Assembly (NCBI GenBank): GCA_035546355.1
Contig: DATKEH010000048.1
Span: 1-12,124, forward strand
Direction: 5' to 3'
From: DATKEH01 sp035546355
Lineage (GTDB): Bacteria; Acidobacteriota; Thermoanaerobaculia; Multivoradales; JAIOJS01
Length of the DNA stretch: 12,124 bases
Made by a program: the position numbers and the translations under genes. Below are positions 1 to 7,153 of the stretch, piece by piece. Under the pieces are notes generated by a model. It was not told the DNA's origin. It ran no database searches and saw nothing but the letters and a program-made list of their open reading frames with translations. Numbering within the stretch: the first letter of the stretch is position 1; every line of letters starts with the position of its first letter.

Positions 1-1523
1 GGCTTGCTGGTGATGTCGTAGACCACCCGGTTGATGCCGCGCACCTCGTTGACGATGCGGCCGGCGATGTGCCCCAGCAGGGCGTGCGGCAGCGGGCTCC
101 AGTCGGCGGTCATGAAGTCGCGGGTATCCACCGAGCGCAGCGCCACCACCTCCTCGTACGTCCGCTCGTCCCCCATCACGCCGACGCTCTTGCACGGCAG
201 CAGCACGGCGAAAGCCTGGCTCACCCTGCCGTAGTAGCCGTTCTCGTGCAGCTCGTCGAGGAAGATGCGGTCCGCCTCGCGCAGCAGCTCGAGGCGCTCG
301 GCGGTGACCTCGCCGAGCACCCGCACCGCCAGGCCGGGGCCGGGAAACGGGTGCCGCTCCAGCACCTCCTCCGGCAATCCCAGCTCGCGACCCAGCTGGC
401 GCACCTCGTCCTTGAACAGCGCACGCAGCGGCTCGACCAGCTCGAAGCCGAGCCGCTCCGGCAGCCCACCGACGTTGTGGTGGGTCTTGATCACCGCCGA
501 GGGGCCCTTCACCGAGGTCGACTCGATGACGTCCGGATAGAGGGTGCCCTGGGCGAGCAGCTCGGCGCCGTGCAGCCGGTGGGCCTCCTTCTCGAACACC
601 TCGATGAAGGTGCGCCCGACCATCCGCCGCTTCTCCTCGGGGTCGACCACCCCGGCCAACGTCTCGAGGAAACGGTCGGCGGCCTGCACCAGGTGGATGG
701 GAAAGCCCAGCTCGTCGCCCAGCACGTGGCACACCTGCTGCACCTCCCCCTTGCGCAGCAGCCCGTTGTCGACGAACACGGCGGTGAAGCCGTCGGGGAT
801 GGCGCGCTGCAGCAGGGCCGCTACCACCGTCGAGTCCACGCCGCCGGAGAGCGCGCACAGCACGCGCCGGTCGCCCACCTGCTGCTGCACCGCCGCCACC
901 GCCTCGTCGAGGTAGTCGGCGATGCGCCAATCGCCGCGCGCGCCGCAGATTCCGTACAGGAAGTTGCGCAGCATCTCGCCGCCGTGGAGGGTGTGGTTCA
1001 CCTCCGGGTGGAACTGGATGCCCCAGATCTTGCGGAACTCGCTCTCGAAGGCGACCGCCGGAGCGTTGGCCGTGCGGGCGGTGAGCATGAAGTCTGGCGG
1101 CAGCTCCAGCACCCGGTCGCCGTGGCTCATCCACACCGTCTCGCGCTCCTCGAGCCCCTCGAACAGCAGGCCGGGGCTGTCGATGGTGATCTCGGCGCGG
1201 CCGTATTCGCGGCGATCCGCCCTCTCCACCTCGCCGCCCAGGGCCACGGCGATCAGCTGCATGCCGTAGCAGATGCCGAGCACCGGGACGCCGAGCTCGA
1301 ACAGCTCCTCGCCGCGCACCGGCGCGCCGGGGGCGTAGACGCTCTGCGGGCCGCCCGACAGGATCACGCCGATCGGCTGCCGGCGCCGGATCTCCTCCTC
1401 CGACAGGTCGAAGGGGTGGATCTCGCAGTACACGCGGTTCTCGCGCACCCGCCGGGCGATGAGCTGCGTGTACTGGCTGCCGAAGTCGAGGATGAGGACC
1501 GTCTGGTGCTGGTGCTCGCTCAT
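1..1523 (-). CDS. guaA: GMP synthase (glutamine-hydrolysing), 3'-truncated by the window edge
   Basis: Converts XMP to GMP using ATP and glutamine-derived ammonia, the last step of de novo guanine nucleotide synthesis, in the cytosol. I translated it from the minus strand. The ATG start (complement of 1521-1523) gives MSEHQHQTVLILDFGSQYTQ. The class I amidotransferase domain has nucleophile Cys85 in LGICYGMQ and the His172/Glu174 pair in FHPEV. The ATP pyrophosphatase domain carries the PP-loop SGGVDST at residues 226-232. The dimerisation domain reaches the window edge at RVVYDITSK, so 507 codons are visible and only about eight residues (normally ending near TIEWE) are missing. It is the last visible gene of the cinA-thpR-plsY-gpsA-guaA block and starts 11 nt after the gpsA stop, so it is probably co-transcribed. 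No purine riboswitch or promoter of its own is visible. The family assignment is essentially certain. Confidence 0.97.
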   Translation of the reverse strand, partial: MSEHQHQTVLILDFGSQYTQLIARRVRENRVYCEIHPFDLSEEEIRRRQPIGVILSGGPQSVYAPGAPVRGEELFELGVPVLGICYGMQLIAVALGGEVERADRREYGRAEITIDSPGLLFEGLEERETVWMSHGDRVLELPPDFMLTARTANAPAVAFESEFRKIWGIQFHPEVNHTLHGGEMLRNFLYGICGARGDWRIADYLDEAVAAVQQQVGDRRVLCALSGGVDSTVVAALLQRAIPDGFTAVFVDNGLLRKGEVQQVCHVLGDELGFPIHLVQAADRFLETLAGVVDPEEKRRMVGRTFIEVFEKEAHRLHGAELLAQGTLYPDVIESTSVKGPSAVIKTHHNVGGLPERLGFELVEPLRALFKDEVRQLGRELGLPEEVLERHPFPGPGLAVRVLGEVTAERLELLREADRIFLDELHENGYYGRVSQAFAVLLPCKSVGVMGDERTYEEVVALRSVDTRDFMTADWSPLPHALLGHIAGRIVNEVRGINRVVYDITSK

Positions 1524-1534
1524 GGGGGGCGATC

Positions 1535-2545
1535 CTATAACTCGGCCTCCGACTTGAGCTCGCGCAGCATCAGCTCCTCCAGCGCCTGCCGGGGCTGCTT
1601 GCGGTCGTAGATCACCGCCGCCATCTGCTGGGCGATCGGCAGCTCCACTCCCCTGCGCTCGGCCAGGCGGACGATGGCGCGCGAGTTGCGCACCCCTTCG
1701 GCGATCATGCCGGTGTCGCGCTCGAGCTCGTCGAGAGAGCGCCCTGCGGCGAGCGCCAGCCCGGCCTGGCGGTTGCGCGACAGCCCACCGGTGCAGGTGA
1801 GCACCAGGTCGCCCAGCCCGGCCAGGCCGTAGAGGGTGCGCGGCTGGCCGCCGTAGGCCAACGCCAGGCGGGTGATCTCGTGCAGCCCGCGGGTGATCAG
1901 CGCCGCCAGGGTGTTCTGTCCGAAGCCGAGGCCGGTGAGCACGCCGGCGGCGATGGCGATGACGTTCTTGGCCGTGCCGCCGAGCTCGACCCCCGCCACG
2001 TCCGCCGAGGTGTAGAGCCGCAAGACGCGGGTCGAGAAGTACTCCTGGACCTCGCGGGCGAGCGTGGTGTCCTCGGAAGCGATCACCGCCGCGGTGGGGA
2101 CGCCGGCGGCGAGCTCGGCGGCGAACGAGGGGCCCGAAAGCACCGCGAACCGGAGGTCGCGGTCGGCGCTCACCGCCTCCTCGAAGCACACCTGGCTCAT
2201 GCGCGCCAGGTGCTCGGCCTCGACGCCCTTGGTCGCCGAGATCAGCACCACCGGTCGTTGCGGCGGGCAGAGCGAGAGGAACGACCGGACGACCTCCCGA
2301 AATCCGTGCGACGGCACCGCCGCGATGACGTAATCGCTGTCGACCAGGTCGGCGAGCCGCGACGACGGGTGCAGCCCCGCCGGCAGCTCGACGTCGGGCA
2401 GGTAGCGCCGGTTGCACCGCTCGCGGCCGAGCTCCTCGGCCACCGCCGGGTCGCGGGCCCACAGCCGGACCTCGAAACCGGCGTGGACCGCGTAGATGCC
2501 CAGGGCGGTGCCGAAAGAGCCCGCTCCGAGGATTCCGATGCGCAT
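1535..2545 (-). CDS. gpsA: Glycerol-3-phosphate dehydrogenase [NAD(P)+]
   Basis: Reduces dihydroxyacetone phosphate to sn-glycerol-3-phosphate, the backbone for bacterial phospholipids; a soluble enzyme. The start chosen is ATG at 2545 (MRIGILGAGSFGTALG), giving 336 aa, the usual family length. An in-frame start eight codons upstream would overlap plsY and add a non-conserved tail. The N-terminal Rossmann motif GAGSFGTALG is at 7-16, TKG (Lys106) follows, and the catalytic lysine is Lys193 in ELGGTAKNV. The C-terminal domain has GLAGLGDLVLTCTG near 240-253 and SRNR at 256-259. An AGAGG ribosome-binding site lies in the 7-nt gap after the plsY stop. The gene directly follows plsY, whose product acylates the glycerol-3-phosphate made here, so the pair is a functional unit. 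No odd features. Confidence 0.97.
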   Translation of the reverse strand: MRIGILGAGSFGTALGIYAVHAGFEVRLWARDPAVAEELGRERCNRRYLPDVELPAGLHPSSRLADLVDSDYVIAAVPSHGFREVVRSFLSLCPPQRPVVLISATKGVEAEHLARMSQVCFEEAVSADRDLRFAVLSGPSFAAELAAGVPTAAVIASEDTTLAREVQEYFSTRVLRLYTSADVAGVELGGTAKNVIAIAAGVLTGLGFGQNTLAALITRGLHEITRLALAYGGQPRTLYGLAGLGDLVLTCTGGLSRNRQAGLALAAGRSLDELERDTGMIAEGVRNSRAIVRLAERRGVELPIAQQMAAVIYDRKQPRQALEELMLRELKSEAEL

Positions 2546-2552
2546 TTCGCCT

Positions 2553-3185
2553 CTATCCCTCCCTCTCACCGCTCGGCGCCCGTTCGCCCAGGCGCCGCTC
2601 GCTGCCGGCCAGCAGACGACGGGCGTTGCTCCGGTGCTTGAAGAGGACGAGAGCCGGCACCAGGACGCTGCCCGCCACGAAGGCCGGGTCGTGCTCCTCC
2701 CACCCCAGCCGCTGCGACAGGAAGACGAACAGCGGGAAGCTCGCCACCCCGAGCATCGAGCCGAGCGAGACGAAGCGGGTCACCCCTACCACCGCCAGGA
2801 ACACTACCGCCGCCAGGAGTGACGGCACCGGCGCCAGGACTCCCAGCGCCCCGGCGGCCGTGGCTACCCCCTTCCCCCCCCGCAGGTCGAGGAACAGCGG
2901 CCACACGTGCCCCACCACCACGGCGGCGGCGGTGACCGCGACCACCACCGGCGGGGCGCCGAGCAGGCGCGCCGCCGCCACCGCACCCGCGCCCTTGGCG
3001 ACGTCGAGCAGCAGCGCTGCGGCGCCGGCGCCCTTGCCGGCGACGCGCAGGGCGTTGGTGGCGCCGGCGTTGCCGCTCCCCTCCGCCCGCACGTCGCGGC
3101 CCGTGAGCACTCGCACCACGAGGTAGCTGAAGGAGATCGAGCCCACGAGGTAGGCGGCGAGCACCAGCGGCAGCCAGCGGCTCAC
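2553..3185 (-). CDS. plsY: Acyl-phosphate:glycerol-3-phosphate acyltransferase
   Basis: Integral membrane enzyme that transfers an acyl group from acyl phosphate to glycerol-3-phosphate, making lysophosphatidic acid. The start is GTG at 3185, giving 210 aa, typical for PlsY; the longer open frame to 3422 only runs antisense-like through thpR. A strong GGAGGTG Shine-Dalgarno (complement of 3191-3197) sits 5 nt before this GTG. The GTG overlaps the thpR stop as GTGA, implying translational coupling. The three family motifs are present: GSGNAGATN at 36-44, GHVWPLFL followed by GGKG at 92-106, and HRSNARRLLAGSE at 184-196. Hydrophobic helices alternate between them, as expected for a multi-pass protein. 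The substrate comes from the adjacent gpsA product. PlsX, its usual acyl-phosphate supplier, is not in this window. Confidence 0.96.
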   Translation of the reverse strand: MSRWLPLVLAAYLVGSISFSYLVVRVLTGRDVRAEGSGNAGATNALRVAGKGAGAAALLLDVAKGAGAVAAARLLGAPPVVVAVTAAAVVVGHVWPLFLDLRGGKGVATAAGALGVLAPVPSLLAAVVFLAVVGVTRFVSLGSMLGVASFPLFVFLSQRLGWEEHDPAFVAGSVLVPALVLFKHRSNARRLLAGSERRLGERAPSGEREG

Positions 3186-3751
3186 GCCCCCACCTCCGAC
3201 AGCGGGAAGCGCGCCTGCGGCAGGTACTGCGCCCCGCGGGGCGACAAGCGGCTCTCCAGCAGCACCCCCTGGCGAACCACCAGCTCCTCTCCCCACGACC
3301 CCTGGACCTCCTGGAGGAACCGCTCCACCACCTGGCGGCGCCAGGGGGGATTGGGGCGCGTCAGGGTGACGTGGGCGTGGTAGGGGCGCCCCTCGGGATC
3401 CACCCCCGTCGCCGCCTGGCACGCCAGCACCACCGAGCGCTGCAGCGCGGCGAGCTCGGGAGGGGCCTTGACGCCGACCCAGGCGACGTGCGCCGGCCGG
3501 CCATGGGGAAAAGTGCCACCACCGTGCAGGCGGATGGCGAACGGCGCGTGGGAGGCGAAGGCGGCGGCCAGCTCTGCATCCAGCCGCGGCAGCAGCTGCG
3601 GCTCGGTGTTGCCGAGGAAGAGCAGGGTCAGGTGGGCCTGGTCGGGGTCGACCCAGCGCGAGCGCGGCAGCGCCGAGCGCAGCTTCCCCAGCCGCCGCCG
3701 CATCACCGCCCGCGCCTCGTCGGAGAGCTCGAGCGCCACGAACAGTCTCAC
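3182..3751 (-). CDS. thpR: RNA 2',3'-cyclic phosphodiesterase (2H / LigT family)
   Basis: Member of the 2H phosphoesterase superfamily; characterised relatives open RNA 2',3'-cyclic phosphates to 2'-phosphates, and the E. coli protein can also join tRNA halves. The 189-aa product has both signature motifs: HLTL at residues 40-43 (in HLTLLFLG) and HVTL at 127-130 (in HAHVTLTR), one in each half of the pseudo-symmetric fold. The start is GTG at 3751, which overlaps the cinA stop in a GTGA arrangement; a GGAGAG Shine-Dalgarno lies about 6 nt upstream, inside cinA. The stop in turn overlaps the plsY start. The physiological RNA substrate cannot be read from sequence. cinA-ligT neighbours are known from other bacteria, for example with recA in Deinococcus, but recA is not seen here. 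Confidence 0.93.
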   Translation of the reverse strand: MRLFVALELSDEARAVMRRRLGKLRSALPRSRWVDPDQAHLTLLFLGNTEPQLLPRLDAELAAAFASHAPFAIRLHGGGTFPHGRPAHVAWVGVKAPPELAALQRSVVLACQAATGVDPEGRPYHAHVTLTRPNPPWRRQVVERFLQEVQGSWGEELVVRQGVLLESRLSPRGAQYLPQARFPLSEVGA

Positions 3752-4998
3752 CTCCGGCTCTCCAGCAGCCGCCGGCGCAGCATCTCCAGGGCGAGCTGGG
3801 CGGCCTGCTGCCGCACCCGCTCGCGGTCGCCGGGGAAGATCACCCGCCGGTGGTCCGCATCCCGCTCGGGCCCCGCCACCGCCAGGTGCACCAGCCCCAC
3901 CGGTTTGTCGGGCGTGCCGCCTGCCGGCCCGGCGATGCCGGTGATGCCGATGCCGTGCGACGCTCCCAGGGTTCGCCGCGCCCCCTCCGCCAGGGAGCGG
4001 GCGACCGGCTCGCTCACCGCGCCGTGCCGTTCCAGCTCTTCGCGGGGCACCGCCACCAGGCGCTCCTTGACCTCGTCGGCATAGGCCACCACTCCCCCCA
4101 GGAAGTAGCCGCTGCTGCCGGGCACGGCGGTGATCCGCGCCGCCACCAGCCCGCCGGTGCAGGACTCGGCGGTCGCCAGCGAGGCGCCGCTCTCGGCGAG
4201 CAGGCGGCCGACGACCCCCTCCAGGGTCTCGTCCTCGCGATGGCTGAACACCGCCGGCCCGATCCGTTGCGCCGCCCGCGCCGCCATGCGGTCGAGCTCG
4301 CGCTCACGCTCCTCCCGGCTCCCCGCCGCCGACAGCTCGACCCGGATCTCCCCCGGCGCCGACAGCAGGGTGACCCGTTCCCGTCCCAGCTCGCCGTAAG
4401 CCGGCGCCAGGCGCTCCTCGACCTCCGACTCCGGCAGGCAGGCGACCTTGAGCACGCGCGTGGTGATGCCGCCACCGTCGCCGTGAGCCGCGAGCCACGG
4501 CTCCACCTCGGCGGCCAGCAGCCCCTCGAGCTCGCGCGGCGGGCCGGGCAGCAGGAAGCAGGTGGTGCCGCGATGCTCGAAGCGCAGCCCGGGGGCGGTA
4601 CCCCGGCGGTTGGCCAGCACGGCGGCGCCGGCGAGCACCATGGCCTGCCGCCGGTTGCTCGCCGGCATGGTGCGGCCGAAGCTCGCGAACTTGGCCTCGA
4701 TGTCGGCCAGCACCGCCTCGTCGAGCGCGAGGCCGAGCCCGCAGGCGAGCGCCACGGCCTCGCGAGTGACGTCGTCGGAGGTCGGTCCGAGGCCGCCGCA
4801 CACCAGCAGCAGCTCGTAGCGACCGAACAGGGCCGAAAGCTCCGCCGCCAGCTCCTCCTCCCAGTCCCCGACCACCGCCTTGCGCCGCAGCTCGAAGCCG
4901 TGACGCCGCAGCAGGGCGGCTACGCGCAGGGAGTTGGTGTCGTGGCGGGTGGTACCGAGCAGCTCCGAGCCCACCGCCACGAAAGCCGCCGCCGACAT
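3748..4998 (-). CDS. cinA: CinA family protein (putative competence-damage inducible protein / NMN amidohydrolase)
   Basis: Full-length two-domain CinA of 416 aa. The N-terminal molybdopterin-binding-like (COG1058) domain covers about residues 4-170, with VGSELLGTTRHDTNS near the start and GGLGPTSDD at 68-76; in characterised homologues this domain is an ADP-ribose pyrophosphatase. The C-terminal CinA/PncC domain (about 255-416) has AESCTGG at 277-283 with the presumed catalytic Ser279, VVAYADEVKERL, and GITGIAGPAGGTPDKPVG. This domain deamidates nicotinamide mononucleotide in NAD recycling. The start chosen is ATG at 4998 (MSAAAFVAVGSELL). The frame stays open upstream to 6399, but that extension is antisense to the neighbouring gene and has no family similarity. 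No Shine-Dalgarno is visible; a TATCAT box lies 6 nt upstream of the ATG, so the mRNA may be leaderless. First gene of the minus-strand operon. Confidence 0.94.
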   Translation of the reverse strand: MSAAAFVAVGSELLGTTRHDTNSLRVAALLRRHGFELRRKAVVGDWEEELAAELSALFGRYELLLVCGGLGPTSDDVTREAVALACGLGLALDEAVLADIEAKFASFGRTMPASNRRQAMVLAGAAVLANRRGTAPGLRFEHRGTTCFLLPGPPRELEGLLAAEVEPWLAAHGDGGGITTRVLKVACLPESEVEERLAPAYGELGRERVTLLSAPGEIRVELSAAGSREERERELDRMAARAAQRIGPAVFSHREDETLEGVVGRLLAESGASLATAESCTGGLVAARITAVPGSSGYFLGGVVAYADEVKERLVAVPREELERHGAVSEPVARSLAEGARRTLGASHGIGITGIAGPAGGTPDKPVGLVHLAVAGPERDADHRRVIFPGDRERVRQQAAQLALEMLRRRLLESRR

Positions 4999-5004
4999 GC
5001 TGCG

Positions 5005-5010
5005 ATGATA
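5005..5010 (-). promoter_or_regulatory. Putative -10 box (TATCAT) for leaderless cinA operon transcript
   Basis: On the minus strand TATCAT (complement of 5005-5010) ends 6 nt before the cinA ATG, where transcription would start at or next to the A of the ATG. No -35 hexamer near TTGACA is visible at 16-18 nt spacing, and no Shine-Dalgarno precedes the start. The position matches the TANNNT boxes of leaderless genes in Deinococcus and Actinobacteria. Inferred by eye; transcription start mapping would decide. Confidence 0.4.
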
Positions 5011-5023
5011 TCGACTCGCGGTG

Positions 5024-5029
5024 TAGCAT
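5024..5029 (+). promoter_or_regulatory. Putative -10 box (TAGCAT) for the divergent exported-protein gene
   Basis: TAGCAT lies 8 nt upstream of the ATG at 5038 in the direction opposite to cinA. As with cinA there is no Shine-Dalgarno and no clear -35, so a leaderless or nearly leaderless mRNA is plausible. The box is only 13 bp from the divergent TATCAT, so RNA polymerase could probably not occupy both at once. Confidence 0.35.
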
Positions 5030-5037
5030 GGGCTCGC

Positions 5038-6054
5038 ATGCGTCGCCTTCTCGCCCTCCTCCCCCTGCTCGCCACCGCCCTCGTCGGCGCCACCGCGGCG
5101 CCCCCCGCGGCGAAGCTGCTGGCGGCCAGCGACGGTGAGCGCAACCTGCGTCTGGGCGCCTCTCCGGGGGCGCTGGTGGTGACGGAAGCCGGCGCGGGGG
5201 CGCAGCGCGTCCGGCTGCCCCCGGATGCCGAGGTGACGGCCTTCGCCGCCACCCGCCGCGGTTGGGTCGCGGCGGGCGTCGAGGAGCCCGGTAGCGGCGC
5301 CGCTGCGGACCTGCTGCTGTTCGCCAGCCGGGACGGCGAGGTGCGCCGCCTGCCGGCGCCGCCGCGCGCCGGCGGCTCGCTGCGCCGGAGCCCCGTGCCG
5401 CTCGTCGCCGCAGGCCACCTCTCCGGCATCGCCTGGCTGGAGGGGGACGGCGAGCGTCGGCTGGCGGTGCATGCCGCCGCATGGGACGGTGGCGAGTGGC
5501 AGGGAGCGACGCGGGTGGCGCCGCCGGGACCGGGGAGTCAGCTGGCGCTGAGCGGGGCCGTCCTCGCCGACGGCTCCTGGCTGCTCGCCTGGAGCGCCTT
5601 CGACGGCGCCGACGACGAGATCCTGTGGAGCGTGCGCCAGGGCGCCGGCTGGAGCGAGCCGCGCCGCGTCGCGGCCGACAATGCCGTACCCGACATCACG
5701 CCCGCCGTCGCCGCCACTGCCGACGGAGCCCGCCTCGCCTGGAGCCGCTACGACGGTGAGAGCTATCGCCTGCTGCTCGCCCACTGGCAGGGCGACGGCT
5801 GGAGCGAGCCCGAGGTCGTCGGCGGCCCCGGCACCCTCTTCCCCTCCTGGGAGCCGCTGCCGAGGGGCCCGGGGCTGCTCTTTCGCCGCGCCGTGCCGGG
5901 GGAGTGGGTGCTGCTGGAGCTGGACGCTGGCTCGCGGCCGCGGCGCACCACCACGCTCGCCGGGCCACCGCTGCCGCGGCCGATCGCCGTCGAGCGGGAT
6001 GGGCGGGTGCGGCTGCTGTTGCCGAGCGAACGGCCGGCAGCGACGCGCCGCTAG
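5038..6054 (+). CDS. Exported protein with beta-propeller-like (BNR/sialidase-like) repeats, function unknown
   Basis: I do not recognise a named family. The 338-aa product opens with a signal peptide: MRR, a hydrophobic stretch LLALLPLLATALVGA, and an A-T-A-A cleavage-like site near residue 20. It is probably exported, with no lipobox cysteine. The rest is rich in Trp, Gly and Asp and contains roughly 50-residue repeats. Units begin near 151 (GGEWQGATRV), 203 (AGWSEPRRV) and 254 (DGWSEPEVV), each followed by a stretch ending in LAWS + F/Y-DG and a strand with LLAH or ILWSV. The GWSEP-type turn and four-strand spacing resemble BNR/sialidase-fold beta-propellers, but catalytic sialidase residues are not evident. 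The start at 5038 puts the signal peptide at the N-terminus; an in-frame ATG at 5005 would add 11 residues. The gene diverges from cinA and lies 108 nt before the isoprenoid operon. Binding or structural roles are possible. Confidence 0.75.
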   Translation: MRRLLALLPLLATALVGATAAPPAAKLLAASDGERNLRLGASPGALVVTEAGAGAQRVRLPPDAEVTAFAATRRGWVAAGVEEPGSGAAADLLLFASRDGEVRRLPAPPRAGGSLRRSPVPLVAAGHLSGIAWLEGDGERRLAVHAAAWDGGEWQGATRVAPPGPGSQLALSGAVLADGSWLLAWSAFDGADDEILWSVRQGAGWSEPRRVAADNAVPDITPAVAATADGARLAWSRYDGESYRLLLAHWQGDGWSEPEVVGGPGTLFPSWEPLPRGPGLLFRRAVPGEWVLLELDAGSRPRRTTTLAGPPLPRPIAVERDGRVRLLLPSERPAATRR

Positions 6055-6066
6055 CATGGAAACGCC

Positions 6067-6135
6067 GGGCCGCGTCGGCCCCGATGCGGGGCTCCAGGCG
6101 ACGCCCCGTGCGGCGCTCCCCGGCTTCGGCCGGGG
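6067..6135 (+). promoter_or_regulatory. Hairpin-rich leader/intergenic region with a C(UUCG)G stem-loop
   Basis: The 108-nt gap before the decarboxylase gene holds several perfect inverted repeats. CCCCGGC (6118-6124) pairs with GCCGGGG (6129-6135) around a TTCG tetraloop closed by C-G, an exceptionally stable RNA hairpin. Upstream, GGGCC (6067-6071) can pair with GGCCC (6077-6081), competing with CCCC (6079-6082)/GGGG (6088-6091). There is no T-tract after the UUCG stem, so it is not a textbook intrinsic terminator. It could still terminate the upstream gene, stabilise a processed mRNA end or shape the leader. The structure is visible; its role is unknown. Confidence 0.5.
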
Positions 6136-6162
6136 CGACGCGGGAGCGGCGGAGCCCCTGGC

Positions 6163-7152
6163 GTGAGGGCGACGGCATCGGCGCCGGCGAACATCGCCTT
6201 CGTCAAGTACTGGGGCGCCGCCGACCTCGAGCGCGCCGAGCCGCTGCACCCGTCGATTTCGATGACCCTCGAGAGTTGCCGCAGCATCACCACCGTCGAG
6301 GCCCTGCCCCGAGGCGATGGCGACGACGTCTGGCTGCTGGACGGCGAGGGAGGCGTCGCTCCGGCGGCGGTCGCCTTCGCGGCCGCGGTATCCCGTCACC
6401 TCGCCCGCCTACGCGACCGGCTGCCGCTGCCCCCCGCCCTGCGGGTCACCACGCGCAACACCTTCCCCGCCGCCGCCGGCATCGCCTCGTCCGCCTCCGG
6501 CGGAGCGGCGCTGGCGCTGGCGGCCGCCCGCCTGCTCGGCATCGATCCCGGCCCGGCGCAGCTGGCGGAGCTCGCCCGCTGCGGCGGGTCGGGCTCGGCC
6601 GCCCGCTCGGTGCTCGGCGGCTACGTCGAGTGGCCGGCCGACGGGGTCCCCGATGGCCCGCCGGTCCAGCTCGCCGGCGACGGCCACTGGCAGCTCCGGG
6701 ACCTGGTGGTGGTGGTCGACGCCACTCCCAAGGGGGTGTCGTCGCGCGAGGGGCATCGCCGCGCTCCGACCAGCCCGCACTTCTCCACCCGCCGGCAGCT
6801 GGTCCCCGCCCGGCTCGACCGCGTGCGCCGCGCCATCGCCGAACGCGACCTGGCCGGGCTCGGGCCGCTACTCGAGGAGGAGGCCATCGAGCTCCATCTG
6901 ATCGCCATGTCGGCGCGGCCGCCGATCTTCTACTGGCGTCCCGGGACCCTCGCCGTGCTGGCGGCGGTGCGGCGCCTGCGCGACGGTGGGCTCGCCGCCT
7001 GGGCCACCCTGGACGCCGGGCCCAACGTGCACGTCATCTGCGCCGCGGCGGATGCGACGGCGGTGCAGCGGACGCTCGCGGCGCTGCCGGAGGTGCTGCA
7101 GGTGCTGGCCGACGGCGTCGGCAGCGGGCCGCGGATCGAGGAGGAACCCTGA
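6163..7152 (+). CDS. Diphosphomevalonate/phosphomevalonate decarboxylase family protein (GHMP fold)
   Basis: ATP-dependent decarboxylase of the mevalonate pathway, cytosolic. The 329-aa product shows the family landmarks in order: APANIAFVKYWG at 7-18, NTFPAAAGIASSASGG at 99-114 (ATP-binding glycine/serine loop), GSGSAARSVLGGYVEW at 142-157, KGVSSREG at 190-197 and TLDAGPNVHV at 282-291. The catalytic Lys/Arg/Asp set of diphosphomevalonate decarboxylase appears intact as Lys15, Arg148 and Asp284, so it should decarboxylate rather than only phosphorylate like mevalonate 3-kinase. The start is GTG at 6163, with GGAG 8 nt upstream; the motif begins at once after it. The ipk gene next door suggests the substrate could be 5-phosphomevalonate, giving isopentenyl phosphate, as shown for haloarchaea and Roseiflexus. 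The alternative is classical diphosphomevalonate to IPP (mvaD). Substrate is unresolved; family is certain. Confidence 0.93.
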   Translation: MRATASAPANIAFVKYWGAADLERAEPLHPSISMTLESCRSITTVEALPRGDGDDVWLLDGEGGVAPAAVAFAAAVSRHLARLRDRLPLPPALRVTTRNTFPAAAGIASSASGGAALALAAARLLGIDPGPAQLAELARCGGSGSAARSVLGGYVEWPADGVPDGPPVQLAGDGHWQLRDLVVVVDATPKGVSSREGHRRAPTSPHFSTRRQLVPARLDRVRRAIAERDLAGLGPLLEEEAIELHLIAMSARPPIFYWRPGTLAVLAAVRRLRDGGLAAWATLDAGPNVHVICAAADATAVQRTLAALPEVLQVLADGVGSGPRIEEEP

Positions 7153-7153
7153 G

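Noticed and set aside
1524..1534. Purine riboswitch or promoter before guaA
   Set aside because: Only 11 nt separate gpsA and guaA, too short for an aptamer.
69..1610. 513-codon plus-strand open frame opposite guaA
   Set aside because: It is fully antisense to a clear GMP synthase and its product is His/Gln/Arg/Ala-rich without a family motif, a usual by-product of GC-rich third positions.
1880..2641. 253-codon plus-strand open frame opposite gpsA
   Set aside because: Antisense shadow of a well-supported dehydrogenase gene; no recognisable domain.
4999..6399. N-terminal extension of about 467 codons on cinA
   Set aside because: The frame is open only because it lies antisense to the exported-protein gene and the start of the decarboxylase gene. 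CinA similarity begins exactly at the ATG at 4998.
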